From contig NZ_JAUNKO010000005.1 of assembly GCF_030532715.1 (NCBI RefSeq), forward strand, positions 186,001 through 250,000: a stretch of 64,000 nucleotides of DNA, given 5' to 3'. This DNA comes from Corynebacterium sp. Lineage in GTDB: Bacteria > Actinomycetota > Actinomycetes > Mycobacteriales > Mycobacteriaceae. Shown in pieces: positions 8,470 through 21,018 of the stretch (position 1 is the stretch's first letter; each line of letters begins with the position of its first letter). Both the position numbers and the translations under genes were made by a program. Under the pieces are notes generated by a model. It worked only from the letters and a program-made list of their open reading frames with translations. It was not told the origin of the DNA and did not search any database.

Positions 8470-9243
8470 TTACGCTACTGCGTTCGCGCAAAGTTTAGCG
8501 AATGCCTCACCGTTGAGCGAAGCACCACCCACGAGACCACCGTCTACATCTGGCTGGCCTACGATTTCCCCAACGGAATCTTCCTTGACGGAGCCGCCGT
8601 AGAGGATGCGCATATTATCAGCGATCTCATCAGTGGCGAGTTCGCGGATGGTTTTCCGGATGGCCGCACATACTTCTTGGGCGTCGGCTGCGGAAGCGAC
8701 TTTGCCGGTGCCAATGGCCCATACCGGCTCATAGGCGATGACGGTGCGGGCAAGTTCTTCCTCGCTGAGACCAGCCAAAGAGGCGCGAGTTTGATCGACT
8801 ACGAATTCGACGTGGTTGCCTGCCTCGCGCACTTCGAGGGCTTCGCCAACACAGACGATTGGGCTGATGCCTTTTCCGAGAGCCGCTTTTGCTTTTGCGG
8901 CGACGAGAGCGTCGGTTTCGCCGTGGTATTCGCGGCGTTCGGAGTGGCCAACAACCACCCAGGTGCAGCCGAGTTTGGCCAACATTTCGGCGGAGATTTC
9001 GCCGGTGTAGGCGCCGGATTCATGCTGGGAAACGTCTTGGGCGCCGTACGTGATCTGCAATTTGTCGCCCTCGATGAGGGTTTGCACGGAGCGCAGGTCG
9101 GTGAACGGCACAGTGACCGCAACGTCGACCTTTTCGTAGTATTCCTTCGGCAGTGCGAACGCCAGTTTTTGCACGGTTGCGGTTGCCTCAAGGTGATTGA
9201 GGTTCATCTTCCAGTTGCCAGCGATCAGTGGCTTACGTGCCAT
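8470..9243 (-). CDS. tpiA: Triosephosphate isomerase
   Basis: TpiA interconverts dihydroxyacetone phosphate and glyceraldehyde 3-phosphate in glycolysis. The 257-residue protein has the expected residues: GNWKMN near the start (substrate lysine), the catalytic histidine in VVGHSERR, the catalytic glutamate in [11 protein letters not shown], and the phosphate-binding LYGGSVKE. The start [12 protein letters not shown] follows AAAGGACG; the frame is open further upstream but without homology. It is the last gene of the gap-pgk-tpiA group. Confidence 0.98.
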   Translation of the reverse strand: MARKPLIAGNWKMNLNHLEATATVQKLAFALPKEYYEKVDVAVTVPFTDLRSVQTLIEGDKLQITYGAQDVSQHESGAYTGEISAEMLAKLGCTWVVVGHSERREYHGETDALVAAKAKAALGKGISPIVCVGEALEVREAGNHVEFVVDQTRASLAGLSEEELARTVIAYEPVWAIGTGKVASAADAQEVCAAIRKTIRELATDEIADNMRILYGGSVKEDSVGEIVGQPDVDGGLVGGASLNGEAFAKLCANAVA

Positions 9244-9287
9244 GGGGACACGTCCTTTCGTCAGGGAGTTTGCAGTGGATGAGGGGG

Positions 9288-10499
<1,212 letters not shown>

Positions 10500-10555
10500 T
10501 GATTCTCCTGGATTTATGGAAACGTAGCGGTTTTTAAAAGTAGTGCAACAAAAAA

Positions 10556-10591
10556 CCAGCCCGGTGTGCCACGAGGCACACCCCGGGCTGG
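10556..10591 (-). terminator. Terminator between gap and pgk
   Basis: CCAGCCCGG (10556-10564) pairs with CCGGGCTGG (10583-10591). GTGCC and GGCAC extend the pairing inside, and TTTTTTG follows on the minus strand. Its place between gap and pgk suggests that gap transcripts are partly ended here, giving more gap than pgk message. Confidence 0.85.
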
Positions 10592-10619
10592 TCAGGGATT
10601 TGAGTCTAGCCGAGCTCGC

Positions 10620-11867
<1,248 letters not shown>

Positions 11868-11909
11868 TTACCCACAACAACCAGGCCAAACAGTGACATT
11901 GGACACAAT

Positions 11910-12896
11910 CTAGGGTTCTTCTTCGAGCAGCTCATCCGTGACGGCGGAATGCGTGTCCGGAATACCGAGTTCTTCAGCCTGTTTATCCGCCATAGACAGC
12001 AGCCGACGGATCCGTCCAGCCACCGCATCCTTGGTAATTTGCGGATCCGCAAGGCGCCCCAATTCCTCCAGCGAAGCCTGCCGGTGCTGCACCCGCAAAT
12101 TGCCGGCTTCGGCGAGGTGCTCCGGGACGTCGTCACCCAAAATTTCCAACGCCCGTTCGACACGGGCGGCGGCGGCGACGGCTGCCCGAGCGGAACGCCG
12201 CAAGTTGGCATCATCAAAATTTGCCAACCGATTGGCGGTCGCGCGCACCTCCCGGCGCATGCGCTGCTCCTCCCACTCCAACCGCACCTGCTGCGCACCC
12301 ATGCGAGTCAACAACGCGCCGATAGCTTCCCCGTCGCGGATCACCACCCGGTCGTGCCCGCGGGTCTCCTTCGTCTTTGCCGCAATACCCAAACGGCGCG
12401 CACACCCCACCAACGCCAACGCAGCCTCAGGGCACGGGCAGGTCACCTCCAGCGAGGACGAACGCCCCGGCTCCGTCAGCGAACCATGCACGAGGAACGC
12501 CCCACGCCACGCGGCCTCCGCGTCCACGACCGTGCCGGACACCACCTGCGGCGGCAACCCCCACACCGGGTGCCCCGAACGCGTGACCAATCCCAGGCGG
12601 CGCACAATATCCTCCGTGTTTTCCGTCACCCGCAGCACGTAGCGCGTGGACTTCCGGATCCCGCCGGGGCTGATGGCGTGGATGGCCACCTCGCAATGAA
12701 ACAGGTCGATCAGCTCTTGGCGCAGCCGGCGCGCCACCACTGCGGAATCAAGCTCCGCTTCAATTACCAAGTTGCCTGCCACGAGGTGGAAGCCGCCGCC
12801 GAACCGCAGCAGCGCGGCCACCTCAGCCATGCGCGCGCTTTGTTTAGTTACGGTCACGCGGGCGAGTTCATCCTTGACCTTCGACGTTAATGCCAC
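11910..12896 (-). CDS. whiA: DNA-binding protein WhiA
   Basis: This 328-residue regulator belongs to the WhiA family. It has a degenerate LAGLIDADG-like N-terminal domain and a C-terminal helix-turn-helix that includes [20 protein letters not shown]. In Streptomyces WhiA controls sporulation septation genes together with WhiB; in non-sporulating Gram-positives it is linked to cell division and morphology. It is complete and is the last gene of uvrC-rapZ-yvcK-whiA, a group conserved across many Gram-positive bacteria. Confidence 0.97.
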   Translation of the reverse strand: MALTSKVKDELARVTVTKQSARMAEVAALLRFGGGFHLVAGNLVIEAELDSAVVARRLRQELIDLFHCEVAIHAISPGGIRKSTRYVLRVTENTEDIVRRLGLVTRSGHPVWGLPPQVVSGTVVDAEAAWRGAFLVHGSLTEPGRSSSLEVTCPCPEAALALVGCARRLGIAAKTKETRGHDRVVIRDGEAIGALLTRMGAQQVRLEWEEQRMRREVRATANRLANFDDANLRRSARAAVAAAARVERALEILGDDVPEHLAEAGNLRVQHRQASLEELGRLADPQITKDAVAGRIRRLLSMADKQAEELGIPDTHSAVTDELLEEEP

Positions 12897-12905
12897 CGGG
12901 GAAGC

Positions 12906-13859
12906 CTATCCTTTCTCGCACTCAGATACGAGCGCGGCTGCGAGCTTCGCCGGATCATGCCGGTGGGTGTTGCCGTCCTGCACGTCGTGGAACGCAACCT
13001 CCGCCCCAAGCGAAGCAGCGGCACGCGCCAATTGCGCGCGTTCCCGCTGGGTGGGAATAGTAGCAGCATCCACGATAATCCGATCCACCTGAAGCAACGG
13101 CGCGTGTTGGGAAAGCATATGAATGTGCCGCTCGGCGGAAAACCCGGCGGTCTCCCCCGGCTCCGCCGTCAAATTCAACACCACAATCTTCTTCGCACTA
13201 GTATTCGCAAGCGCGTCGACGATGCCGGGCACCAACAAATTCGGAATCACGCTGGTAAACCACGAACCCGGGCCCAAGGTCACCACATCCGCATCCAAAA
13301 TCGCCGCGACGGCGTCCCGGCACGCCTCCGGGTTATCCGGCAATAACCGCACCCGGCGCACACTGCCCGGCGTGGTGGCCACGGACACCTGGCCGCGCAC
13401 GGGGAGCATGATGCGGGGATCATCGTCCAACCCAGACACGTCCGCCTCAATGTCGAGGGGTTGCTCGCTCACCGGCAGCACCCGCCCCTGACAGTTCGCC
13501 GTTCGCGCCACAAAATCCAGCGCCGCAACCTGGTTGCCAAAAAATTCGGTCAGGCCGGACAGCAGGAGATTGCCAAGCGCATGCCCCGCCAGCGCCCCAG
13601 TGCCACCGAAGCGATGCTGAAGCACCCCCTCCCACAGTGCGCCTTCCGGCTCGTCGCGCGTGAGCGCCGCCAGCGCCATGCGCAAATCGCCGGGTGGGGA
13701 TTGCCCCAGTTCGCGGCGGATGCGACCCGAGGAGCCCCCGTCGTCTGCCACCGTGACCACCGCGTTGATGGTTTCCACGTTGAGTACGCGAGCGGAGCGC
13801 AAAGTTTGAAAGAGCCCATGGCCGCCCCCCAGCGAAGTCATCTTACGAATTTTCATCAT
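12906..13859 (-). CDS. yvcK: YvcK/CuvA-type gluconeogenesis and cell-envelope factor
   Basis: This 317-residue protein has the CofD/YvcK-like fold: SLGGGHGLFQTLRS at the start, a VTVADDGGSSGRIRREL loop, an LALGNLLL-like helix and the VTLGPGSWFTSVIPNLLV motif. Relatives bind UDP-sugars and are needed for growth on gluconeogenic carbon and for normal cell shape; the mycobacterial CuvA is the nearest well-known case. The first ATG follows AGGACTC; MKIR, one codon in, is also possible. It lies between rapZ and whiA, 9 nt from whiA. Confidence 0.93.
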   Translation of the reverse strand: MMKIRKMTSLGGGHGLFQTLRSARVLNVETINAVVTVADDGGSSGRIRRELGQSPPGDLRMALAALTRDEPEGALWEGVLQHRFGGTGALAGHALGNLLLSGLTEFFGNQVAALDFVARTANCQGRVLPVSEQPLDIEADVSGLDDDPRIMLPVRGQVSVATTPGSVRRVRLLPDNPEACRDAVAAILDADVVTLGPGSWFTSVIPNLLVPGIVDALANTSAKKIVVLNLTAEPGETAGFSAERHIHMLSQHAPLLQVDRIIVDAATIPTQRERAQLARAAASLGAEVAFHDVQDGNTHRHDPAKLAAALVSECEKG

Positions 13860-13879
13860 GAGTCCTATCCCCTTGCACG

Positions 13880-14767
13880 CTAACCGCGGTTAATGTCGCG
13901 ATGGTTGATGGATACGTCCAACCCGTCCTGCTCGGCCAGCCGGCGCGCAATCTCCTCCGACACCGCCACGGAGCGGTGGTGCCCGCCGGTACAGCCCACG
14001 CCCACGGTAATAAAGTTCTTACCTTCTCTGCGGTAGCCCGCCGTCATCGTGCTGAGCATGTCCACAAAGTTTGCAATAAACGGCTCGGCTGCCGGCTGGG
14101 CCAACACGAAATCGCTCACAGGTTTATCCGTGCCGCGGAACGGGCGCAGCTCCGGCTCCCAGAACGGGTTCGGCAAAAACCGCACATCCACCACGATGTC
14201 CGCGTCCCGTGGCGCGCCGTGCTTAAACCCGAAGGATTGCACCGTCACGTGCTGCCGCTTCTTCGCGATGGTGGCGAAACTGGTTTCGATAGCGCGGCGC
14301 AGGTCGTGGATCGACAAATCCGAAGTATCGATGACAATATCGGCCATTTCCTTCATCGCGGACAGCAGCGTTCGTTCGCGCTCGATGCCCACTTGCAGCG
14401 TCGCGCTCCCCTGCAACGGATGGGTGCGGCGCACGGTGTCGAAACGCTTAATCAGGACGTCGTCGCGCGCCTCCATAAACAGCACCGTGGGGTTGATGTC
14501 GTGGTCGCGCAGCACCGAAATAACCTCCGGCAGGCTGCCGCAAAACTCCCGGGAGCGCACATCGGATACCACCGCAATCTTGTCCACCGGGGAGGTCTTC
14601 GCGTCGCACATTTCCACGAAGCTAATAATCAACTCCGGGGGCAGATTATGGGCCACATACCAGCCTAAATCTTCAAGGACGCGGGCCGCGGTGCTTAACC
14701 CTGCGCCCGACATGCCGGTGATCAACACCGGTGCGGTTTCAATGGAACGCTCACTCATACGCCCCAT
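13880..14767 (-). CDS. rapZ: RapZ-family nucleotide-binding protein (RNase adapter homologue)
   Basis: The protein has 295 residues. An N-terminal Walker A loop, [15 protein letters not shown], is followed by the C-terminal RapZ domain with [11 protein letters not shown]. In E. coli RapZ senses glucosamine-6-phosphate and delivers a small RNA to RNase E. Actinobacteria lack that RNA system, so the target here is unknown, although a link with amino sugars or cell wall is plausible given its neighbour yvcK. The start ATG is 5 nt after GAGG; an ATG three codons later is less well placed. Confidence 0.93.
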   Translation of the reverse strand: MGRMSERSIETAPVLITGMSGAGLSTAARVLEDLGWYVAHNLPPELIISFVEMCDAKTSPVDKIAVVSDVRSREFCGSLPEVISVLRDHDINPTVLFMEARDDVLIKRFDTVRRTHPLQGSATLQVGIERERTLLSAMKEMADIVIDTSDLSIHDLRRAIETSFATIAKKRQHVTVQSFGFKHGAPRDADIVVDVRFLPNPFWEPELRPFRGTDKPVSDFVLAQPAAEPFIANFVDMLSTMTAGYRREGKNFITVGVGCTGGHHRSVAVSEEIARRLAEQDGLDVSINHRDINRG

Positions 14768-14774
14768 ACTATCC

Positions 14775-16700
14775 TCAAGAATTTTGATGCAGCGCCGCGA
14801 AAACTGATTGGGCGAGCTTCGGGCCGAAACCCTTCACCGCGGCAAGCTCCTCAACACTCGCCTCCTTCATCTTCGCCACCGAACCAAAATGCTTCACCAA
14901 TTCTCGACGCCGCGCCTCCCCCAACCCCTTCACCGAGTCCAGCACAGACGTACGCATCCGCTTCGACCGTTGCTGCCGGTGGAATGTGATAGCGAAGCGG
15001 TGCGCCTCATCGCGGATCTGTTGCAACAAAAACAACGCCGGGGAGGTGCGGGACAAAATCAGCGGATCTTCCTCCCCCGGCAACCACACTTCCTCCAAGC
15101 GCTTGGCCAATCCAATCAACGTGACATCCACAATGCCCAGCGAATCAAACACTTCTTGGGCGGCGTTCACCTGCGGCAAGCCGCCGTCCACGATAAACAA
15201 TTGCGGCGGGTAAGCGAAGCGCGCCTTCGTGGGCTCATCTTCGAACGCTTCCGCGTCCGGCACGGCGCGCTGATCCTCGTGGTAGCGCTGGAACCGCCGC
15301 CGCACCACCTCCGCGATCGACGCCACATCGTTGGAATGCCCATCGCCCGCCGCCTGCTGAATCTTGTACCGCCGATAGTCCGCCTTTTTGGCAAGCCCAT
15401 CCTCGAATACCACCAGCGACGCCACCACGTCCGTGCCCTGAATGTGGGACACATCCGTACATTCGATGCGCAGGATCGGCTGGTCCAGCATCAGCGCCTC
15501 CTGCAGCTCATTCAGCGCTGCGGAACGCGCCGTGAGATCCCCAACGCGCTTCAACTTGTGCTGTTTCAACGCCTCCTGGGCATTGCGCTCCACCGTCGCC
15601 GCAAGGTCACGTTTATCGCCGCGCTGCGGGACCCGCACCCGCACCTTGCTCCCCCGCAATTGCGACAACCACGCCTCAAGGTGGTCCCGATCCTCGGGCA
15701 ACTCAGGCACCAGCACTTCCCGCGGGATCGGGGTGGCGCCGGCGTCCTCATTGGTAGCCGCGTGCTCACTGGCATCACCGTAGAATTGCACCAGGAAGTC
15801 CTGCAACATGCGCGGCAACGACCCCGTATTTTCCACCACCCAGCCACGCTGGCCGCGAATCCGCCCACCGCGAATATGGAAAATATGCACCGCTGCCTCA
15901 AGGTCATCGGCGGCGGCGGCAATGATGTCGGCGTCGGTGCCATCACCCAACACCACGGCTTGGCGCTCCATCACCTTCGTGATCGCCGCAAGATCGTCCC
16001 GCAGCCGGGCGGCCCGCTCGAAATCCAGCTCCTCGGCCGCCGCATGCATGTCCGCTGTGAGTTGCTTGACCACGACGTCGGTATGCCCCGCCATAAAGCT
16101 ACAAAAACCGTCCACCAATTCGCGGTGCTCAGCGGCACTCACCTTGCCCACGCACGGTGCGCAGCACTTTTCAATGTAGCCGAGCAGGCAGGGGCGGCCC
16201 AGCTGCTCATGGCGCCGAAACACGCCTTGCGAACACGTCCGGACCGGAAACACGCGAGTAATCAAATCCAGCGTTTCGCGAATCGCCCAAGCGTGCGAAT
16301 ATGGGCCGAAGTAGCGCACCCCGCGCCGCCGCGGACCGCGGTACACAAAGGCCCGGGGAAACTCCTGGCCGGTGGAAACCGCAAGCATGGGATAGGACTT
16401 GTCGTCCCGATACTTGACGTTGAAACGCGGATCGAAGCGTTTGATCCAGGTGTACTCCAGCTGCAACGCCTCCACCTCGCTGGACACCACGGTCCAATCC
16501 ACCCGGTTGGCGGTGGTCACCATGGTGCGGGTGCGGGGATGCAGTTGGGTAACGTCCTGAAAATAGTTGGACAGTCGCGCACGCAGGTTTTTCGCCTTCC
16601 CCACGTAAATAACGCGCCCGTCGGAGTCGCGAAAGGTGTACACGCCCGGCTCCGACGGAATGCTGCCGGCTTTCGGGCGGTAGGTGGCGGGATCTGCCAT
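14775..16700 (-). CDS. uvrC: Excinuclease ABC subunit C
   Basis: UvrC makes the two incisions on either side of a lesion in nucleotide excision repair. The 641-residue protein starts with a GIY-YIG nuclease domain ([22 protein letters not shown]). It continues with the UvrB-interacting segment near residues 210-240, an RNase H-like second nuclease domain ([16 protein letters not shown], then [13 protein letters not shown]), and C-terminal helix-hairpin-helix motifs ([10 protein letters not shown]). It is complete. It heads the uvrC-rapZ-yvcK-whiA group and is 7 nt from rapZ. Confidence 0.98.
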   Translation of the reverse strand: MADPATYRPKAGSIPSEPGVYTFRDSDGRVIYVGKAKNLRARLSNYFQDVTQLHPRTRTMVTTANRVDWTVVSSEVEALQLEYTWIKRFDPRFNVKYRDDKSYPMLAVSTGQEFPRAFVYRGPRRRGVRYFGPYSHAWAIRETLDLITRVFPVRTCSQGVFRRHEQLGRPCLLGYIEKCCAPCVGKVSAAEHRELVDGFCSFMAGHTDVVVKQLTADMHAAAEELDFERAARLRDDLAAITKVMERQAVVLGDGTDADIIAAAADDLEAAVHIFHIRGGRIRGQRGWVVENTGSLPRMLQDFLVQFYGDASEHAATNEDAGATPIPREVLVPELPEDRDHLEAWLSQLRGSKVRVRVPQRGDKRDLAATVERNAQEALKQHKLKRVGDLTARSAALNELQEALMLDQPILRIECTDVSHIQGTDVVASLVVFEDGLAKKADYRRYKIQQAAGDGHSNDVASIAEVVRRRFQRYHEDQRAVPDAEAFEDEPTKARFAYPPQLFIVDGGLPQVNAAQEVFDSLGIVDVTLIGLAKRLEEVWLPGEEDPLILSRTSPALFLLQQIRDEAHRFAITFHRQQRSKRMRTSVLDSVKGLGEARRRELVKHFGSVAKMKEASVEELAAVKGFGPKLAQSVFAALHQNS

Positions 16701-16704
16701 GCGG

Positions 16705-17289
16705 CTAGTCCTCCGGCATGTAGCGGTCTTCCAACTCCCGGAACTTCGCCACCGCAGTCACAACATCGCTCCCGTCGGCGGATTGAAATGCCCACATGGG
16801 AACAAACTCAAAATCAGGCAACTCGAGGCGCGCCCAACGGTCCGACTTCGGAAACGACAACCCGTACACCACTTCCCACGGGTAGAACCGCGTGCCAATA
16901 AAATTCCGCACCTCCACCCCGTCGGCGTTGGCGCGCACGCGGGGGCGCTGCAACCCGAGGGCAACCACGGCGAAGACGATACCCACGCCCACGAAGGCCC
17001 ACTGATCCACCGTGGTCACGGCGGCGCCCGTGTCCCCAACGGCGACGACCAGCGCCATGAAAACATGCAATGCCAGCACGAGGATCGCGGCAACCCAGGC
17101 GATGAGTCTCATGCGACGAGAAGTGACTACCAAATCCCACGGTTTCTCCGTGGTGGTAGCAGCATCTGCGGCGACGAGGCGTTCCGTCGCCTTTTCCTTG
17201 GCTTGTTGGGCGTGTTCCTTAGCGAGGTGATCAGTATCCGATGCGGGTTGCGAGGCGTTCACGGGCATAAGTCTAGCCGTTTCATTCAT
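16705..17289 (-). CDS. Membrane protein with two TM segments and a PH-like cytoplasmic domain
   Basis: This 194-residue protein is of a kind usually found next to uvrC in corynebacteria. A charged N-terminal region of about 50 residues precedes two hydrophobic helices (about 64-86 and 96-115). A beta-rich C-terminal domain contains [15 protein letters not shown] and SDRWARLEL, resembling the bacterial PH-like domains annotated in mycobacterial and corynebacterial membrane proteins. The start is a choice between the ATG at 17289, two bases after the rpe stop, and one seven codons in; I took the first because it allows translational coupling. Function unknown. Confidence 0.75.
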   Translation of the reverse strand: MNETARLMPVNASQPASDTDHLAKEHAQQAKEKATERLVAADAATTTEKPWDLVVTSRRMRLIAWVAAILVLALHVFMALVVAVGDTGAAVTTVDQWAFVGVGIVFAVVALGLQRPRVRANADGVEVRNFIGTRFYPWEVVYGLSFPKSDRWARLELPDFEFVPMWAFQSADGSDVVTAVAKFRELEDRYMPED

Positions 17290-17291
17290 TG

Positions 17292-17957
17292 TCAAGCACA
17301 CCGGCGGCCGGCGCGACCAGCGAGCTCCGCCAACTCGCGCACCGCCGCATCCTTATCGGCGGCACCGAATACCGCGGAGCCTGCGACGAACGCGTCGCAG
17401 CCAGCGGCCGCCGCCTGCTCAATCGTCGCGGCGGAAATTCCACCATCGATTTCGATCAAAGTGTCTAAACCACGCGAATCGATTTCCGCGCGCAGCAGAC
17501 GCACCTTTTCCAATTGATCCGGCATGAAGGACTGCCCGCCGAAACCGGGCTCCACGCTCATGACCAAAACGAGGTCGAAATGCTCCAGATCCTTCAGGTA
17601 CGGCTCAATCGCGGTGCCCGGCCGCAGCGAGAACCCGGCGCGCACCCCCTGCTCACGCAGGTAGTTAGCCAACGCCACGTGGTCATCAACGGCCTCCACA
17701 TGGAAGGTAATCCCTGTGGCGCCGGCCTTGATGTATTCGTCCACCCACAGCTGGGGCTTTTCAATCATGAGGTGCACATCGAGCGGTTTGTCCGTGACCT
17801 TGTGCACATCTGCGGTAATGCTCGGGCCGAAGGACAGGTTTGGAACAAAGTGTCCATCCATGATGTCCACGTGGATCCAATCGGCGCTGGGCACCGCGCC
17901 GATCTCCTCCCCTAAACGAGCGAAATCAGCGGCCAAAATAGAAGGTGCGATGAACAT
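17292..17957 (-). CDS. rpe: Ribulose-phosphate 3-epimerase
   Basis: Rpe interconverts ribulose 5-phosphate and xylulose 5-phosphate in the pentose phosphate pathway. The 221-residue TIM barrel has the family's metal ligands and acid residues in WIHVDIMDGHFVPN, HLMIEKP, VMSVEPGFGGQ and EIDGGI. It is complete and begins MFIAPSILAADFARLG. It is placed after rsmB with a 10-nt gap. No clear ribosome site precedes it, so it may be read through from rsmB. Confidence 0.97.
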   Translation of the reverse strand: MFIAPSILAADFARLGEEIGAVPSADWIHVDIMDGHFVPNLSFGPSITADVHKVTDKPLDVHLMIEKPQLWVDEYIKAGATGITFHVEAVDDHVALANYLREQGVRAGFSLRPGTAIEPYLKDLEHFDLVLVMSVEPGFGGQSFMPDQLEKVRLLRAEIDSRGLDTLIEIDGGISAATIEQAAAAGCDAFVAGSAVFGAADKDAAVRELAELAGRAGRRCA

Positions 17958-17967
17958 ACTTGTGAGT

Positions 17968-19401
17968 TTACGTCACCGGTTTTTGCAGCACCGCAAAGAA
18001 CATGGCATCGGTGCCGTGTCGGTGCGGCCACATCTGGACGGACTTCTCAGTACCCACGCGCTCCATGCCCAGCACCAGCGGGTGAGCATCGAGCTCTGTG
18101 GCACCAAGGTCGGCGACCGCGCGGTCCACCACCTCGCGGGTTTCCCGGAGGTCCGGCGAACAGGTGGAATAGACCACAATGCCGCCCGGTCGCACAAGCT
18201 CATACGCGGCACTCAACAGTTCGAATTGTAGAACGCTGAGCTCGGCGATATCGGACTCCTGCTTGCGCCACCGGGCTTCTGGGCGGCGGCGCAAGGCGCC
18301 CAAACCGGAGCACGGTGCATCCACCAACACGCGATCGAATCCGGGCTCAAGGCCGGACTGCTTGCCGTCCGCAATGTGCACCGTCACCGGCAAACCACGC
18401 GTCAAGTTTTCCACCAAGCGGGCCCGGTGCGGGGCGATTTCCACGGCGTCGACGTGCGCGCCGTCGATCCGCGCCAGCGCGGCAAGGAGCGCGGCTTTAC
18501 CGCCTGGACCTGCGCAGAGATCCAGCCAGCGGCCGGTGTCCTCACCGCTAAGCGGGGCTTCCGCGACGGCGCGGGCGATGAGCTGGCTGCCCTCGTCTTG
18601 CACGGCGGCCAAGCCTTCGCGCACGGGTTCGAGCTCGCCGGGGTCGCCGCCATCCAAATACACGGCGTACGGGGAATATTTTCCTTCCTGCCCACCAGTA
18701 ATCAATGCGAGCTCCTCCGCGCTCATCTCACCCGGGCGCGCAGCCAAATGCACTTTCGGACGTTCAGAATCAGCTTCGAGCGCCTCCCCCAGCTCCTCAA
18801 TGCCGATCGTGCGTGCGAAGCTTTCGGCGATCCACTCCGGGTGAGAGTGCCGGAACGCCAACGCCGGAATCTCCCCGGGCGGTGTCGCCTGCTCAAACCA
18901 CGATTCACGCGAGGAACGTGTCAGCGTACGCATGACCGCATTCGCAAAACCTTTCAGCTTTTCGGTGGTCAAACGTACGGTCGTATCCACGGCGGCGTGC
19001 GGCTCCACGCGGGTATACAACACCTGGTAAGCACCTAGGCGCAACGCATCCAACAGCTGCGGGTCGATGCGATCCAGCGGGCGTGTCGACGCCACATCGA
19101 TCACCGCATCCAGCACCCCCAGGTTGCGCAACGTACCGTACGTAATCTCAGTGGCAAACGCGGCGTCGCGGCCTCGAATACCGCGGTCGCGCAGCATCTT
19201 CGGCAACACTAGATTCGCGTACGCATCGTCCACACGCACCTGGGTGAGCACGTCGAAGGCGGCCAGCCGTGCGGCATCCACATCCGGGCGTTCCGCGGCG
19301 GCGCGCTGCGCGCTTTGCTGCCGTGCTGATCGCTCACGGGCTTGCTCTTCCTCTTTTTGAACGTACCTTCGACTCCGGGATCGGAAACCGCTCATTGCCA
19401 C
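17968..19401 (-). CDS. rsmB: 16S rRNA (cytosine-C5)-methyltransferase RsmB/Sun
   Basis: This enzyme methylates a cytosine of 16S rRNA, C967 in E. coli numbering. The 477-residue protein has an N-terminal NusB-like RNA-binding domain (about 45-175) and a C-terminal Rossmann methyltransferase domain with [34 protein letters not shown] (the PC catalytic motif) and [12 protein letters not shown] (second catalytic cysteine). The GTG start is 5 nt after AAGGA; an ATG two codons in is the alternative. It overlaps the end of fmt by 10 nt. Confidence 0.95.
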   Translation of the reverse strand: MAMSGFRSRSRRYVQKEEEQARERSARQQSAQRAAAERPDVDAARLAAFDVLTQVRVDDAYANLVLPKMLRDRGIRGRDAAFATEITYGTLRNLGVLDAVIDVASTRPLDRIDPQLLDALRLGAYQVLYTRVEPHAAVDTTVRLTTEKLKGFANAVMRTLTRSSRESWFEQATPPGEIPALAFRHSHPEWIAESFARTIGIEELGEALEADSERPKVHLAARPGEMSAEELALITGGQEGKYSPYAVYLDGGDPGELEPVREGLAAVQDEGSQLIARAVAEAPLSGEDTGRWLDLCAGPGGKAALLAALARIDGAHVDAVEIAPHRARLVENLTRGLPVTVHIADGKQSGLEPGFDRVLVDAPCSGLGALRRRPEARWRKQESDIAELSVLQFELLSAAYELVRPGGIVVYSTCSPDLRETREVVDRAVADLGATELDAHPLVLGMERVGTEKSVQMWPHRHGTDAMFFAVLQKPVT

Positions 19402-20327
19402 ACCATTCCTTCAATATCCTTCGCGCCGCGCGCCCACGCATCGGCTTGCATTTTCGTCTTGCCCGGAGGTTGCACCCAACTGAGACGCACCGCTTGGGTG
19501 CCGGTGCCCACCAACACACCGTCCCTTGTTACACGCAACGCGCCCGGTGCGAGGTCTTCACCATCAGTCAGCGCGACGGGGCCCAACTTGAAGCGCTGTT
19601 CGCCCGCCTGCGTCCATGCGCCAGGCCCTGGAGTGTGCGCCCTGATCGCACGTTCGATCGCCTCCGCCGGCTGCGCCCAAGCAACCCGCGCGTCCTCCTT
19701 GCGAATCTTCGGGGCATAGGTCGCGTCACCTACCTGCGGTGTCGCAACCACCGTACCGGCCTGCAATCCGTCCATCGTGTGCACGAGCAAGTCGCCGCCA
19801 ACATAGGCTAGCCGGGTCAGCAGGTCGTCCGCGGTGTCGCTAGGCGCGATATCCTCCGTCACCGTGGCGAGCACGTCGCCGGTATCCAGGCCTTCCGCAA
19901 TGCGAAACACCGAGGCGCCTGTGCGGTGATCCCCCGCCCGAATCGCCGCCTGCACAGGTGCCGCACCGCGCCACGCCGGCAGCAACGAAAAGTGCAGGTT
20001 CACCCAACCGTGCGGGGCCACATCCAATAAATCCGGGGTGATCAAATTGCCGTACGCTACAACCGGGATGCAATCCGGGGCAAGCTCCCGCAATCGCTGG
20101 CGTATCAGTTGCCCGTCCTCCGTGTCCGGTTTCAAACTGGTGGGCGTGAGCACCTCAATGTTGTGCTGCCGCGCGAGCTGCGCCACCGGCGAGGCTTTCA
20201 GCGACCTGCCGCGGCCCTGCTTGGCGTCTGGGCGGGTGAGCACCGCCACGATTTCATGGTCGGAAGCAAGGAGTTTTTCCAGTGCCACCACGGCGGGCTC
20301 TGGGGTGCCCGCGAAAACTAACCGCAT
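19392..20327 (-). CDS. fmt: Methionyl-tRNA formyltransferase
   Basis: Fmt formylates the initiator Met-tRNA. The 311-residue protein has the formyl-transferase N-terminal domain, starting [17 protein letters not shown] with the DAKQGRGR loop. Its catalytic-site sequence is [17 protein letters not shown], and an OB-fold C-terminal domain follows. It is complete. It sits next to def, so the enzymes that add and remove the formyl group are encoded together; rsmB follows with overlap. Confidence 0.97.
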   Translation of the reverse strand: MRLVFAGTPEPAVVALEKLLASDHEIVAVLTRPDAKQGRGRSLKASPVAQLARQHNIEVLTPTSLKPDTEDGQLIRQRLRELAPDCIPVVAYGNLITPDLLDVAPHGWVNLHFSLLPAWRGAAPVQAAIRAGDHRTGASVFRIAEGLDTGDVLATVTEDIAPSDTADDLLTRLAYVGGDLLVHTMDGLQAGTVVATPQVGDATYAPKIRKEDARVAWAQPAEAIERAIRAHTPGPGAWTQAGEQRFKLGPVALTDGEDLAPGALRVTRDGVLVGTGTQAVRLSWVQPPGKTKMQADAWARGAKDIEGMVWQ

Positions 20328-20368
20328 TGTGTGTACGACCTCTTCCTCTAGGTTGTTGCTCTAGGTTG

Positions 20369-20878
20369 CTATTGCTGGAACCACTCTGATGTTCGAATCT
20401 CGGCCATTGCTTCTTTCCGCAGCGCGGGCGCAAGACGTTTGACAAACAACACGCCGTCCAAATGATCTGTCTCATGCTGCACGCACCGCGCCAGCAGCCC
20501 CTCGGCCTCAAACTCGACGTCGTCGCCGTGGATATCCTGACCGGTCACCCGCACGCGGGCGAAACGCTCAGTATCCTTCCGCACTCCAGGAATGGATAAA
20601 CACCCTTCGATTGCTGTCACCGTGTCTTCGGATATCGGCTCCCACACCGGGTTGACCACGTGCCCGCGCCGCACCTCATGCTCATCCGAGCAATCGAACA
20701 CAAACACGCGGCGGGTAACACCCACTTGGTTGGCCGCAAGCCCCACGCCCTCGAATTCGTCCATGGTGTCGAGCATGTCGCTGACAAGGGTCGCTAACGC
20801 GGCGTCAAACTCTGTAACCTCGTCTGCCTTGATAAGCAAGACTGGGTCTCCAAACAAACGAACATCGCGAACAGCCAT
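20369..20878 (-). CDS. def: Peptide deformylase
   Basis: Def removes the formyl group from nascent proteins. All three metal-site motifs are present: GVGLAANQVG, EGCLSIPG (cysteine ligand) and QHETDHLDG (HExxH histidines and glutamate). The start MAVRDVRLFGDPVL gives 169 residues and matches family members. A frame extending 14 codons upstream is GC-driven noise. A GAGG lies close to the ATG and AAGGAG slightly further. It precedes fmt by about 40 nt. Confidence 0.97.
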   Translation of the reverse strand: MAVRDVRLFGDPVLLIKADEVTEFDAALATLVSDMLDTMDEFEGVGLAANQVGVTRRVFVFDCSDEHEVRRGHVVNPVWEPISEDTVTAIEGCLSIPGVRKDTERFARVRVTGQDIHGDDVEFEAEGLLARCVQHETDHLDGVLFVKRLAPALRKEAMAEIRTSEWFQQ

Positions 20879-21018
20879 AACCTCGGGGCACTCCTTACCT
20901 GAACAACACCTAGACAACACCTAGACAACTTGACACCGCGACAACCGTCTGACAACCACGACGCGGCGTTGCGCATCCCACCCATAGTAGCTGGAACAGG
21001 CACAAAACCCGAGATTTG

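Noticed and set aside
14808..16901. A 697-codon open plus-strand frame opposite uvrC
   Set aside because: Long antisense frames are expected in GC-rich DNA; uvrC on the other strand has all its domains, while this translation is low-complexity His/Arg/Pro/Leu sequence.
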